Below the pieces are notes generated by a model. The model worked only from the letters and a program-made list of their open reading frames with translations. It was not told where the DNA came from and did not search any database. Of a DNA stretch of 64,000 nt, positions 10,029-22,650 are shown one piece after another. Every line of letters begins with the position of its first letter. Position 1 is the stretch's first letter. Origin of the DNA: Lotus japonicus (taxonomy: Eukaryota; Streptophyta; Magnoliopsida; Fabales; Fabaceae); NCBI RefSeq assembly GCF_012489685.1, contig NC_080043.1, positions 10,356,501 through 10,420,500 of the forward strand, written 5' to 3'. The position numbers were made by a program, and so were the translations under genes.

Positions 10029-13000
10029 TGTAACACCCCGATTTCGGTGGCGTCACTTTAGTAACCAAAAGTAAACTTAATGCGGAAAAACGTGAAATAT
10101 TTTTTTTTCGATAATAACTAAGACAAGACTGAATTAAATAAAACCCAACAATAACAATAATCAGAACTAATATACAATATATAAACAGCCCCCGCTGTAG
10201 TAGTAACCTCGTCACGAGTAAACCTCCAGTGACGGAAAGAAAAGTGTAACGCCCGAAGGCAAAAGGTACAATCCACAAGAAAGGTCAAGTGTCCGCAACA
10301 CCATCCCTCAAAACTGAGAATAAGCTGGCCCATCGGCCTGAAGCAAGACCTCCTAAGTCCAACCAACTCTCTGTGATTCTCGTAAAGAACCACACAAAAA
10401 GCTATAGGTGGGAAACTACCCTGTCCCCAAAGAAAACAAATGATGTTCAGAGCTAAGACTCTACTCCTACACTAATCCCATCTCGAGGAGCTCACACCAG
10501 CACTAAAACCTACATGCTAGCATGATCGTCGCCCGAATCTGAATCCAGAACGACCTAGTCTATGTACACCATCCGTCCTCCTCTCGCTACCGCGATACGC
10601 TCCAGTTCCCGCATCTCAACCCTAGTTCCTCCCGAAGGATGAACCATCATGAATCAGCCCGCCAAAGACATCTGACAAAGGGCGTTTGTTCGCCAAAGCA
10701 CACACAGAAGACGCGAGGGTAAACTCCAAAGAATTATGTAAATAATAGCACCAATAAATATAAATAAGATAATAGCCACTTAGGCTTATAACTAGGGATA
10801 ACATCCTAGGGTTGCATATTTCCACAAAGAATATAACGACTGTAAATCACAGTTAACATGCATCAAGTAGAACTAACAAGTATCAAACACACTCATCAAC
10901 TATGTCAGTATGCATGTTGCATGAAATGATATGCAGGTTAACCCAGTCAACCAATATGCAATCCGGAACGGATGGACATCAACGGATCAGCCCTTCACCA
11001 GCCACGGTGGTGCCATTTCGGCCCGCGTGCCTCTTACACCACACAAAGGTAGTCAGATCAGCCGTAACCCGTAGGTCTGCCATTTCGGTCTGCTACAAGA
11101 GACGTTTACAAACGCTCTTTCACGGAAATCCGGGTCTTATGACCATTTTGGAATCCGACGAGGTCCAAAGTACGTCCTGTGTTAATACCCCATTAATGTT
11201 GCATGAATGCAGGATGATTAGTCAACCAACGTCTCCGATCTCACTCGACACGTCGCCACGTGTTCTAGGTAAATTAAAGTTTCTAAAAGCTTACCCTAAG
11301 GTAAAGTCGATTCTGCGACAAAATACAATAATCATAAAATGAGTGCAACCACTCACGATGACTCTTCGGGTCATCAATACTCTCACGAAGTCTCACGCTT
11401 CAGTGAAGTTTCATGCTCTCACAAGGTCTCACGCCTCAGTGGAGTTCCATGCTTTCCACAAGGTCTCACGCCTCAGTGGAGTATCCCGCATTCACAAGGT
11501 CTCACGCCTCAGTGAAGCTTCATGCTGTTCACGAGGTCTCACGCCTCAGTGAAGGTCCATGCTTTCCACAAGGTCTCACGCCTCAGTGGAGTATCACGCA
11601 TTCACAAGGTCTCACGCCTCAGTGAAGCTTCTCGGCTCATCCCTTGGATGGCTAACAAACTGCTCAACGAGCGAAGGAGTACCAACATACTCAGAACTTA
11701 CCAAACTCCTCAACACCTGGATCCGACGACACTCCTCGTTTTTCCAAAACTATGACTTGACTTCCAATGCCTTCCTTCGAGGTTGTTATCATTACTTAAA
11801 GATTTTGAGGTTATTTAAGGTCTTATGAATTTTCTTTATAAAATAGATTCCATTTTGTCTTATCGCAAGTCTTATACATTTGTAGGATCTCCCAATCCCA
11901 AGTCACTTCCAGAGGATGTCTCGATCCACTAAACAAAATTAAGGCCCGAACCTCGTTCGTCCCATCAAAATTTCTCAAAACTCTCAAAATAAAATCGGCA
12001 TGACCTGCCCGCTATTCTCACCATTCAGAATCTCAGATTCCAGTACAGAGCATATTTAAATCATCACAATCAACAACATGTCATATATCAATAAATCGCA
12101 TCATAACCACTTAGCACTTAGCATATAAAGCATGCACCACACATCCTAGATTACCCACATAGCACATAGCATGTAAGACAATCTCAAAAACATTCAGTAG
12201 ATGAATCATCTACATTGTCAGCCGAAGCCTCAGAAAACATTTTCCAATCACACACAATTCCAGTGCATAAACAGTAAACAATGTCGAAACATCGACCCTA
12301 AGCATTAACTAGAGATTCAGTGAGAAGCCCTCACCTGCAGATTCTCCAGGATTATCTTCTAACTCTTCCTCACAAGCAAAGCGTTGCTCCTCAGGAAATT
12401 CCTCAAAAGTTCCTTTAAAGCAAAGTCACAGAAATACTATCAGAATCTATCGAAAACTAAGCTATCGATACTTACTAAGGTTACTCGAAGTAATCTATAC
12501 TCTAAGGTACGATAATCTAGCGCGAAAAGACAAGTTTTCAGAAAAGGAAATTTTCCTCCTCCCCCTCTAATAGGCTCGGCCACTTTACACAATTATGGGG
12601 CTCGATTTTTCTTCGATCAAACTTGGTTCCTATGCTTTCATTAGCCGTAACTAAGGGTATTCTGAACTCGGAAAAATTATCGGATCAAAAACTGTCGCAG
12701 GGGTATTTTGGTCATGATTTTTAACTTAGGATTTTCAAAACTGAAATCCCAAAAATAAAATTTTGCAGGGACGTCACCAACGACGTTTATGACAACTAAT
12801 CCTACTAACACTAAGCTAAGGCGATAGTTTTTAGCCTAAAGGTTGAAGCTTTACACCAAGAACTCCAAAATTGGGTATTTAAGGCTAAAATTGATTCCGG
12901 CGGAATTCCGGCGACATAACGGAAAATCTAATCCGGCAGAAGTGATCTTGGGCACATATAGAAGAGGTTTAGAATCAGAAATGAAAGATTCAGGATAGTT

Positions 13001-13943
13001 TTGCAAAAACCCATAAACTATCCGCTCAGAAAACTCTACAGAAAAGCTATGGAAAAAGCGATCAGAGGTAAGGATTAGCGACTATACCTCGAAACCTTGA
13101 AGCAGCAACTGATTGATCGACGATCAAGCAAGGATTGAACAAAATCTTCTTCTCCTCCTCTCCTCTCAAACTCGCGGCCTTGGTGGGTAGAAAATGGTGG
13201 AGTTTTGTGATTTCTTCTCACTTGCTTGCTATATATAAAGGTTGGAAATTCGCGGGAAAATGAAAGTTTCGCGAATCTGATTTTTCCGGCGTCATTCTCC
13301 GTGAATTCTAAGATAGGTTTTGGCGAAAGAATTCCAAAACTAAAATGAGGTCTCTTTGTATTTTTGGCAACTAAAGCATAGTCGGTATAAAACTATTTTA
13401 CCCGATAAGTTGCTTTTTGCATCGAATGTCGGAATAGAAAACTTCCTTCGGAAGAAAGATTGAAATCATCAAGAGAAATGGGTGTACGCGTGTAGAATAT
13501 TCATTTGAAGTTCTGAATAGATAAAGTCTTCATTGTCAAGAAATTCTAGGGTTTTGAAATACTAGGGATTCGGTTTCGGCAAACTTCCGATGATGGGAAT
13601 CGGACGTTCGTAGATCCTAGAGTTTCGCCTCGAAACGATTGTGATATATGGAAAAAGAGAAGTTCTAACATTTCTCTGAAGATTTTTGGAATTAACTTCC
13701 GTCGTGCCTAAAAGTGAAAATTAGCTATATATTAGGGTTTCTGACCTAGGTTTAAGCGTATAACGATCGTGCTATAACTTAAATCGACTTCGATAAAATC
13801 CTTTGACTTTTCCTGAACTTTCTCCTTCATAAATCTATTCCATTTGACAAACTCTTGTTCAGGTTTCCTTTCACAATACATCAACCCTAATCGTGAATAA
13901 GATTTTATTCACTAAGCATAAGCTTAAAAACTTGGGTCTTACA
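10029..13943 (-). mobile_element. 3.9-kb solo LTR of gypsy type, perfect TSD
   Basis: The ends are TGTAACACCCCG (left) and GGGTCTTACA (right). The 5-bp repeat gaaat flanks it exactly (10024-10028 and 13944-13948). No second LTR, primer site or pol is inside, so it is a solo LTR. The minus reading TGTAAGACCCAAG...GGGGTGTTACA is the more LTR-like orientation, but strand is not certain. It includes a seven-copy tandem repeat and, near 13230, a TATA-like 'tatatata' on the plus strand. Confidence 0.85.
11391..11630. repeat. Tandem repeat, seven copies of about 36-37 bp
   Basis: The core tctcacgcctcagtg recurs near 11391, 11427, 11463, 11500, 11536, 11573 and 11610. The sequences between cores fall into three types that recur in order, giving a higher-order period of about 110 bp. 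All copies are in the same orientation inside the 3.9-kb solo LTR. Open frames here are by-products of the repeat. Confidence 0.9.
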
Positions 13944-13948
13944 GAAAT

Positions 13949-14282
13949 TTTCTTTGGCATCTATGTATCATTCCCGCATGCTACCTGCGTCTTTGTTGAA
14001 CGCCCAATTTTCACCTATGATTATTTTTCTGCACAAAATTTCAAGCATTAAATAGTTCTATTCATTGTGGGCGAGTTACCTGTAGATCGCTCGATGTGTT
14101 GTCCAACGACCATGCCTTTTCAATCAAGCGTCACTTCAGTCACTAACACGCGTTTGTGAGTTACGAGGAATTTTCTATCATTAGCATTGATGGAGTAACT
14201 TTTTCAGACACTCCCAAGGGTTGCATCGTTTGGTGAAAACCTAGGGTTTTGAGGCGTGACGATTCAGTTTTAACTTTCTCTC
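13949..14282 (+). repeat. Host gypsy-type element, segment between two solo LTRs
   Basis: This short non-coding stretch joins the sequence left of 10029 to the sequence right of 22650 once both insertions are removed. The joins are supported by the gaaat and ctctc duplications. Confidence 0.6.
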
Positions 14283-14606
14283 TGTAACGCCCCGGTTTCT
14301 CGAGTGTCACACAGTAACCAATTAATCAATTTTTGTAAAGAGTTTTCGTCGATTCAATTATTAATCTTGAATTAATGACAAAAGTTCTATTATTGCGAAA
14401 CTCTTGAAAACTTAACCAAAACGCTTGCGGAATAAAAAGATAGCCATAACCTCAACGTTAAATGAAAATCATGTCGCAAAAAAGGTAACCGTAAAATAGA
14501 TCCTCAAAGTATGATTACAACAAATTTCCAAAAGGAAATAAAATCCAACGTAAGAAAATAAATAAGTACGGTGTTATCGATCACTCAACCCAACAGTAAA
14601 GTAAAG

Positions 14607-15086
14607 TCACTCGGACCACTCTTCCTCCTCTTCATCTTCATCTTCATCTACTTCATAATGCACCGGTCGATCAAAGAATCCCCTCAGCTTCTTCCGCGGC
14701 CTTTCCTGTTCCTTTGCCTTCTGCTCGATGGGAGCGGCCTCCAGAATTGGTACCGATGGTGCACTAGGCCCTGCCAATGGCCTCCCCAAAGCGATCTCCA
14801 TATCCTCCGAAGGATCTAGCTCCTCCTCATAAACTTGTGCAGAAGATGTCCTGGATCCCGCATCCATAGGAAAACAGAAATGAGGGGCTGCAAAAGGCAC
14901 CTTCACCCTCCCATGTTCCATTTCCATAGTCTGGATGACTACTCCTCTGCTGTCGCGTCCCGTGATCGTAGCCTTGCCGACATAAATACGACGCACCTGG
15001 CGCGAGTCGACCACCCAGGCATTGTCATTGTCCTCATCGTGAAGTTTTGGTGTCGAAGAATACACCAAACTCTTCGTCAGAACCAT
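14607..15086 (-). CDS. Small ORF with acidic C-terminus inside a gypsy-type LTR
   Basis: A 159-residue minus-strand ORF starts at the ATG at 15086 (MVLTKSLVYSSTPKLHDEDN). The frame is open further upstream, but a G-rich tract ending in CAG, like a splice acceptor or polypurine tract, lies directly before this ATG. The middle part (VRRIYVGKATITGRDSRGV) has alternating hydrophobic/charged residues that could form beta strands. The C-terminus is proline-rich, then basic (ERPRKKLRGF), then very acidic (VDEDEDEEEEEWSE). I recognise no family. Its codon-like composition in an otherwise decaying non-coding LTR is unusual. It may be a captured exon or an LTR-encoded accessory protein. Confidence 0.45.
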   Translation of the reverse strand: MVLTKSLVYSSTPKLHDEDNDNAWVVDSRQVRRIYVGKATITGRDSRGVVIQTMEMEHGRVKVPFAAPHFCFPMDAGSRTSSAQVYEEELDPSEDMEIALGRPLAGPSAPSVPILEAAPIEQKAKEQERPRKKLRGFFDRPVHYEVDEDEDEEEEEWSE

Positions 15087-15299
15087 CTGCCCCCTTCCCC
15101 CCCAGAATAAACAAATAACAGATAATAGAGGGTCAGATCCCATACAATACTCGCAAGTAAAATAGGGAATCACTTCATGTTATCACATGAATAAACAGGG
15201 ACTATACATATTCATATCTCAGTTAGGAACCTAATAGTTTAGTTAGGCTAACGTCCTCACCATCACACAACCACCACATTCACCTTGGCCAACCATGAT

Positions 15300-15440
15300 C
15301 ATCCAAAGATGAACAATCTCGAGGGGACCACACAGTCAACCCACATTTCTCGGGGAGACCACACAGTCAATCTCTAACCTATGAATCTGTCAGGGTTAAT
15401 CACATGGAGACCACACAGTCAATCCATAAAGTTTCTCCCT
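15300..15440. repeat. Three-fold 'gagaccacacagtcaa' repeats
   Basis: The phrase ggggacc/gagaccacacagtcaa recurs near 15335, 15353 and 15408, each preceded by a variant of 'tctcggg'. These are degenerate short tandem units inside the LTR. Confidence 0.7.
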
Positions 15441-16199
15441 CGCGTGCAAGCAACCGTTTGTCTTTAACGACACCATCGTTCTCATGGTCCATAGCCTATA
15501 CCTTAGCACTATAACCATATCATTCACTACTTGCAAGCGAAGTTCGCATCACTATAGTTGGCTACTAATATCATAATATAAAATTATACCAATAACCATC
15601 ATGCATAGCATATTATTAGGGCTTCTCCCCCATCCTTGTCAAAATAGAAAATTTATCAAACATCTCCCATCACATAAACAAGTTCAAACGCCTAACCCTA
15701 GGGAGCATTGGGTTCGGCCAAACAACAACACCTTTCACATATACATGTTCTCATATGTATCATACAAAATCCAGCACCAAAACATCAAGCTATTTCATGG
15801 ATCAAGGAGCATAAGAAAAATCCGCCGAAAACCCTAAAAATGGGTTCGACCGTGAGCATTCTTAGGCTAGGGTTTTCCAAATCTTTGATCTTGTTGGATC
15901 AAGTTTTCTCTAGCCTAATTCCAGTAGGGATTCATCATCAAGTCTCATAAAAAATCCAGATCCAATACATGTTATGAAATCCAAGACAAATCTAGCAACA
16001 TAGTGGGAAATTGGCAACTTTTCTCATGTGATCAATAAGGATTCATGGCAACACATAAAGACATGATCAAAAACAGAGACATTGCACCTTGTTCATGCAT
16101 AAGAAAGCCTTTTATCATGCAAATAATTTCCCCATAGCATAACCCACCAAGAATTACATAGTTTCACATAAAATCATAGGTTTTTCATCAAAGATTTTG

Positions 16200-16445
16200 C
16201 CTAGACTCTACCCAAGACCAGATCTGCCCTCACCTTAGCTTTTGGTATGAAAGGATGATGTGAAGGTGATGAATGAAGAGGCAACTCCTTGCTGCTCCCT
16301 TCTGGTCTTGCTTGATCTCCTTCCTTTTCACTTGATCTCTCTATTTCTCTCTCGGCTTCACTCTCTTCTTCTCTCTCTCTCACGCCTCTTTCTCTCCTTT
16401 TTCTCAACCTTTTCTCTTCTCTTCTCTTTTCTTTCTCTCTTCTGA
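16200..16445. repeat. Polypyrimidine tract (CT-rich)
   Basis: Nearly uninterrupted C/T sequence from about 16310 to 16440. The Arg/Glu-rich open frame on the minus strand here is low-complexity and not a gene. Confidence 0.7.
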
Positions 16446-17184
16446 AGTTCTAAGGAAAAATAGAAAAAGTTTTCTCTCTAATGATCAGCTTGTGTGAAAA
16501 AAAAATAGGGATTCCCCTCTCCCTTATAAAACTCGACGGCACACAACACACATAGGTCTAGGTTTTTTTTTTCTTTCTTTCAAGCCCAAGCCCAAGAAAA
16601 CCTTATTAATCCTATTAATTAGCAATTAATCAGAAATAAAAATCAGATAAAACCCTCCCCATCTCCTTAATGTGGCCGGCGGCCACAAACACCATTAGGG
16701 TTCCAAAACCCTATTCTCTTCCCTTCACAACATAATTGAATTTAATCCAATTATTCCATCTTTTATTAAATAAAACTGAATTAAATAAATAAAATAGAAT
16801 AACCATCTTCCCTCATTCTAAAACCCAATCTTTCCCAAATATATCGAAGATAAATTCAAGGCAAACATTCACTTCTCTTTTCTCTTCACTACACGGCCAA
16901 AACCTTATACCTTGACCATCAAGTAACCTTCATCACATCACATAATCAATCAAACAAAACTCATCATTCACTAAAGTCCACATTCATTATCAATATCAAT
17001 ATATATTAGAAAAAAACAACTTCTAGCATGACGTGTCGCTCTCACAGGCCAAGTTAGTGACGTGTCGCTCCCAGATTAATTCTCACCTAATATTTTACAT
17101 GTAAGCTCTTTCTCCTTGGCTCCACTTGCCACATGTGCCCTGATTTTTCCTTACCTTATTTCTCCTTAATAAAAAAATACATTT

Positions 17185-17640
17185 TTAAATTTTAGATTTG
17201 ATTAGGATTTAGGTTTTTTATTTCTTGATTTTATCTTAATTTATTTTTGATTTATTTTTAGAGTATTAATTAATTTTTATTGTATTTTTATTGAATTTTC
17301 GGATTTTTAATTAATTCCGGATTTTATGAGTTTTTATTGTGATTTGCTAGATTTTGATAGTTTTTGTCTATTTTTATTTAGTACATTTTTTAATTTTAGA
17401 TTTGATTAGGATTTATGTTGTTTATTTCTGTATTTTATCTTAATTTATATTATTATTTATTTTTAGAGTATTAATTAATTTTTATGGTATTTTTATTGAA
17501 TTTTCGGATTTTTAATTAATTCCGGATTTTATGAGTTTTTATTGTGATTTGCTAGATTTTGATAGTTTTTATCTATATTTATTTAGTACATTTTAAAATT
17601 TTAGATTTGATTAGGATTTATGTTGTTTATTTCATGATTT
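17185..17640 (+). repeat. Tandem repeat of about 205 bp, two and a bit copies
   Basis: Units begin 'ttagatttgattagga' near 17191, 17396 and 17600 and run through 'ttaattaattccggattt' and 'gtgatttgctagattttg'. The same unit occurs in Helitron 2 at 33010-33400, so it belongs to the Helitron family rather than the local site. Confidence 0.85.
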
Positions 17641-18472
17641 TATCTTAATATAAAATCTGTGATAAGTGATTTAAATCAATAATACATCCCATCAGCAAAA
17701 ACCCTCTTAAAACCCTGCCTACCTCCACTATCTCCTCCATGGAATTCATCTCCTCCATGCAATTTTCATCTCATCTCTCACTGAATGGAACCACCCCCAC
17801 AAAATCGTCTCATCTCTCAACGGAACCACTTTGCCATCGACTTGCAATCGCATCCCTCCGATTTGCTGCCTTGGACTGATTGGGAAGGTTGCAGATGGAG
17901 GTTTCAAATTATTTTCTTCCTTTGCTTGCATAATATGTTATGGTTTTTTTCAATTTTATTTTACTTTACCTTTAACTTTCATTCACTCATGTTTGACTTC
18001 AAGGTCAATTTCGTTCATCACTTGCTATGCTAATTTCAAATTCTTTTCTTCAGGTTTTTTTTTATAGATATTCCACCAAAAGAGATTCTTTGGAAGCCAT
18101 GGATGGTGAGTCCATTTTATATTCTATATGGAATTTTGCAATATTTTGATTTGTTTTTTATGTTTTCTGATTCTCCTTTGTATGTGATTCTATTTTATTC
18201 ATTTTTCTTAATTTGCATCTAAAATTTGTGTCCTATGTTATAGGAGGTGAAACATTGATCTGTGTATGTTTTGATTAACCTAATCATTGTCAGTGAAGTG
18301 GATTGAGGGAGTGAAAGAATTGAGGGGAGAGGAAGGAGAAGTTGTAGATTTTTTTCCTTGCAACTTTTTTATTTGGTAATTTTTTCTTTTTGCCTGCTTC
18401 TTGCACCGAAGAAATTAATTATTATTGTTGGTGCTTGCCGTTGCAACTACAGAACTACATATTGAAGGTATG
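17640..18472 (+). other. Helitron 1 interior, no recognised gene
   Basis: The sequence has modest GC content around 17690-17930, suggestive of an old captured exon, and a possible short exon 'ccaaaagagattctttggaagccatggatg|gtgagt' near 18080-18110 with a plausible 5' splice site. I cannot name a parent gene. Confidence 0.3.
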
Positions 18473-19673
18473 AAAAACGGTATAAAGGGGGGGTTTGAAT
18501 AACGTTTTCAATATAAAACTTCCACCTTAAAGATTTTAACAAATCTTTTCGAGAACTAAGTGCTAAAGATAGGAGATAGAAAAGCACACAAGGATTTTTA
18601 TCCTGGTTCACTTGATAACTCACTCAAGCTACTCCAGTCCACCCGTTAAGGTGATTTCTTCCTTCTTAGAATGAAGGCAATCCACTAATCAGGTATGTGT
18701 TACAACTGCACTTGAAACCTACAAGTGACTAACAATACACTGACTTAGCTCACACTAAGATTCACTCTCTTAGTCTTCTCTAGGATCCGATCAACCTTGA
18801 TTTCCTAAAGGCAAACTATACAACTGTATATGAAGTTCTTGTTTACAAAGAAGGTGCTTCTAAAAAGCTTATAGTAAACACAATGAAATTCAAGATGAAA
18901 GAAAGCTTAGAAGGATTTGAATATTTCTTGCGCGTGTGTGAATGCTTCTAGCCGCTTCTTTCAATCTTCAGCCTCTATTTATACTCCAAGGAATAGGGTT
19001 TGAACGCTGCATGGGAATGCTACCGTTGGAGGGCAGTTCTGGAAATTCCAGCTTCTGCTGTGGCTGAGAACGTTAGGTAGGTCGTCAGGATAGTACAAAT
19101 GCTTTTGTACTTGGATAGTGACTTGACCTTTAAACCTAGGAGACTTCTGATCAGGGGAATGCTTCATGTTGGAACTTGTGAAGCCGGTTGATCAGAGTCA
19201 AAGGGAAAGCACAGATCCTCTGACCGTTGTATCTTCTGATTCTGAACTCAGAGGGAAGTACATGGTCTTCAGAGTTTCTTGCTTCTGGACATCAGAGTTT
19301 CCACTATTCAGCTTCTGGATCTTCAGAGTCTTCTACACCATCAGAACATCTGAACCTTCAGAGTTTCTTGGTTGTCAGAACTTCTGGATCTTCAGAACTT
19401 CTAGTGACTGAGTCCATATCAGAGCTTGTGTAACTTCAGATCTTCTGAAGCGTTTCTACTGTTCAGAGTGAACATAGATGTTGCGAAAGCGTTGCTTGGG
19501 TCACTCTTTATGCACAGTGCTTCTGATTTGTGTGAGACTGAATCAAGGTCAGAGCCTGTAAATAGCACACTCAGAAAAACACGTTAGAGTACCATAATTG
19601 TTCATACTCAAAAGGTTAACTTGTAATCATCAAAACATAGAGTTGTACTACTAGATCAAAACTTGATCTTACA
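18473..19673 (-). mobile_element. Sirevirus solo LTR in Helitron 1, perfect TSD
   Basis: On the plus strand it begins tgaaggtatg and ends tgatcttaca, the exact reverse of the Sirevirus LTR ends at 44575-45748. The 5-bp repeat catat flanks it (18468-18472 and 19674-19678). No internal sequence is present, so it is a solo LTR of 1201 bp. The repeated 'cttcagaacttctg' phrases are typical of this LTR family. Confidence 0.93.
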
Positions 19674-19678
19674 CATAT

Positions 19679-22100
19679 CATGGATGAGATTTTACTGTTT
19701 ATCTTTGTTCGCTCAAGCTATACTATTGAGGTTAGACTTTTAAAACTGGTGCTATCCTTTCTAATATGCTAAACGCCTAAACCAATGTTCTAACAATAAA
19801 TTAATTTCCTTGGCTTCCCTGGAAACATTTGACATGAATTTATCCGTAGGTACATAACGACAATGAGGTGCATACCTCTTTCTGACTACACTCTCTGATT
19901 CTCAGCTAGCAGAAGATGAAACATGATTGATGACTCAAGATCTTATCTTGCTCTCATTTCAAGTAAGCCACGAAACATGTGAGACCAGTACTCATGGAGG
20001 TTTTTCTCAGTCCATTATATGTATATATTCACCAGATAAGAGATAGAGATGTGTGTTTGGTGTTGCACTACTGTGATGCATATGCATATATTCACGAGAT
20101 AAGAGATAAAGATGTGTGTTTGGTGTTGCACTACTGTGATGCATATATAGTTTTACTGACTTAGTTCATCAATTCTACATCTATTTATCATCATTACATA
20201 TATTAAAAGTCACTTTTCGAGGGCAATATTAGATTTTATAATTAATCATTGTTCTACTATGGTTCAATTAATCAAACTTTAGTGTGATTGGAAGTCTTGC
20301 TTGCATGAGTGTGTAATTATCACATTACGATTTAGTATCAGCATATGTTTTTGATTTGGTTATTGTACTTTCAACAACAGTGCTACATAAAGCAAAGAGT
20401 TGTTTTAGCCGTTCAAAAAATATAATGGGTCTAAAATTTTTAGAGGGGTTTTCTTCCATTCATCTTCTTTAGTATCATGTGATTAGTTTCCCCTTACAAA
20501 TAGATCTGATTGGTTATGGAAACCACTGGAAGGCCATAGCCAAAAAGCGACCTCAATTCATTCTTTTGCTTTCATATCTGTCTGCAAATTTGATTGTTAT
20601 CTTTGCACTATCATAGCTAGATTGATGTTGCACATATTGCTATTATGTTTGGTGGTCTTTAGTCTATCCTACTCTAACATGTCTATCAATCTCACTTCAT
20701 GAGTTATTGATTTTCTGTTACTTAGAATGCAAATACGGTTGGAAGCTGCTGATTTGGAAGCAAGTTTCATTTGAATTAGCATGAGTTCATATTAATTTAT
20801 GTTAAAGTTGGACAATAATCAGGAATAGCACCTAGGATTGCTGCTGATTAAGAAGCAAGTTTCATTTGATGTTTTAATTAGAAATAAATATTTTAATGAT
20901 TTAAATTCAAAATGTGATACCTTCTTACTTTATGAAGTGCTTTTTTATGCCAGAGAACAGACTCTGGTTGCAGTGAAAACAAAATTTGCATATGATGTTA
21001 GGTACTGTGTGGAATTTGTGAGTGTGTTTGTGGATAATTTATAAGAAAAACGGTGGTGATAGTGAGGTGGAGAAATCTGAGAGAGATTTTGATGTAAATG
21101 GAGATTTTTCTTTCTTATGAGATTGGACTTTTAACCCTTATCCACACCATTCGAAATTTCCATTACTATTATTTTCGACACTTATGTCACTGACAAATAA
21201 TAATTAGGTTCTGATGTAATGTATATTCTTTGTAATGGAGAATTAAGTAGCTGTTTTTAAGAGTCTTTTATATATAATTCAGATGCAAACAGTATGCACT
21301 CAACTATCACTTGAGCACTAGAGCAAGTAAAGGGAGCATACTACGACTGCTTTACTATTCTGAATTTTTTTATCGCAGAAATGCTTCGGTAAGTACAACA
21401 AGCTCAAAAGCAGAATAGCATGATGAAACTACTAGATATTATTAATGAACCAAACCTTTCAGTTTCAAACTGTCAAGACCTTCACTAGAAATTTGTTCTA
21501 AAGTACGCCCATTAGTACTACTATAAGAGCAAAGCAACATGCTTCTTATATTGGGAGATAGACAAAAGCATAGGTTGCCTTAATAAGCTTTCTCACCTGT
21601 ATCAACAGAAAAAGCAACTAAAACTCGATCGATGAAAGTTGGAATGGCAAGGTTTACTCTTAAAGTCTTCGGCAGGAGGAGGATACAAGAGATCGACCTT
21701 GAAGCAAGCAAGGTATGGTGGGTGTCATCATCTTCATCGATATTACCCACCAGATAGACTTGAAAAAAGACTTTCAGGCATCCTGAGAGTAAGGAGAAGC
21801 TGGATCTAAATGTATTAGAAAGAGCCTAAAAGCTTTTATATATAGGAAGAATATTTTACATGAAAATACTTCTACATAAAAATAAATGATAATAAAATTT
21901 CATCGGAATTTTTTTTTGTTACAAGAAAAACATAATATAATATAGTTTGATATTAATTTTTTACTACATAATAATATAGTCCACTTTAATTTTTTTGTAC
22001 AAATTATTATAGGAGTTAAATTCTCCTACGGGAAGAAATATATTTTAACAAGAAAGTACCTTCATTAAGTATTAATTAATGTATCAAATACAATAACAAA
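19679..22100 (+). other. Helitron 1 interior, right part
   Basis: AT-rich sequence without a gene I can support. A tandem duplication at 20023-20147 is listed separately. A second, degenerate Helitron-like 3' phrase (tgtatcaaatacaata..aatttcgcgg) occurs at 22080-22110. It suggests an older decayed terminus. Confidence 0.4.
20023..20147 (+). repeat. Tandem duplication of about 62 bp
   Basis: Two near-identical copies of 'tatattcac.agataagagata.agatgtgtgtttggtgttgcactactgtgatgcata' follow each other. They differ at only two or three positions, which indicates a recent duplication. Confidence 0.92.
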
Positions 22101-22573
22101 TTTCGCGGTACATTCTTTTTTTTCTATGATTAAAATGTGTTCTGAATGCTTTATTGGTGATTCTTCATATCTATAATTTGTGTTATTGTCTTTAGGCTCA
22201 TGAAGAATGTGAAATGACTTCATGTTGATATGGGTCAAACTTAGTTTATTTTATTGTGTAAAAAATGAACTCGCATAATCACGTACATAAATAATCTTTT
22301 CTCTTTTTTTCATTGTAGATTAAATCAGCTATTGTTTATTAGCCATCATTAAACCACATCCCCTAATATGTTTTGCATAATTTGAGATTTGGTTAACCAA
22401 TTTTTTTATTAGTTATTCAATTGTACGAAGTTCAATCTATGCAACAAGGGTTTTAATTTAAGACTTTTTGTCCACTTTGCTCATCATTTCATACTCTTCT
22501 ATTTCATCAGTTGTTTATTATATTTTTAATGATCAAGGTATTAATTGACCTATCAAATATAATAGATGTATTC

Positions 22574-22603
22574 CCCGTGCAACGCGCGGGTAAAAAACAC
22601 TAG
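22574..22603 (+). other. Helitron 1 3' hairpin and CTAG terminus
   Basis: Stem arms 22574-22580 and 22584-22590 with a 3-nt loop, then a short A-rich spacer and CTAG at 22600-22603. This is the sequence that stops rolling-circle transposition in Helitrons. Confidence 0.9.
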
Positions 22604-22650
22604 TTTATCTCAAATAGCAGTACAATACTTATTAAAATCAGGGCCTTACA

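Larger units (their letters stand above)
16996..22603 (+). mobile_element. Non-autonomous Helitron 1
   Basis: The 3' end has a 7-bp hairpin CCCGTGC-aac-GCGCGGG (22574-22590, one G-T pair) followed by TAAAAAACACTAG and then T, the canonical Helitron terminus CTRR|T. The 5' end is taken as A|TCAATATATATTAG at 16995/16996; an alternative TC is at 16990. The motif gacgtgtcgct appears twice near the 5' end (17030, 17059), as it does in Helitron 2. No Rep/helicase gene is seen, so it needs a helper. It contains a roughly 205-bp tandem repeat, a Sirevirus solo LTR and short direct duplications. It is inserted in the solo LTR 14283-22650. Confidence 0.8.
14283..22650 (-). mobile_element. Solo LTR of gypsy type split by a Helitron, perfect TSD
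   Basis: The left end is TGTAACGCCCCGG at 14283 and the right end GGGCCTTACA at 22650. The 5-bp repeat ctctc flanks it (14278-14282 and 22651-22655). Removing the Helitron at 16996-22603 leaves a LTR of about 2.76 kb (14283-16995 plus 22604-22650). Minus-strand ends TGTAAGGCCC...GGGGCGTTACA parallel those of the LTR at 10029-13943, so the two are probably related families. It carries the small ORF at 14607-15086 and, at 15300-15430, repeated 'gagaccacacagtcaa' units. Confidence 0.85.

Noticed and set aside
11343..11755. Spaced direct repeats resembling a CRISPR array, and open frames across them
   Set aside because: Spacers are themselves repeats in a three-type cycle, the locus is inside a plant LTR with a perfect TSD, and no cas gene is present. 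The open frames result from the repeat period.
16201..16407. Arg/Glu-rich minus-strand ORF
   Set aside because: Low-complexity translation of a CT-rich tract.
20510..20570. A MYB-like helix (frame with YGNHWKAIAKK) in Helitron 1
   Set aside because: Too short, no splice context and no neighbouring MYB motifs; could be chance.
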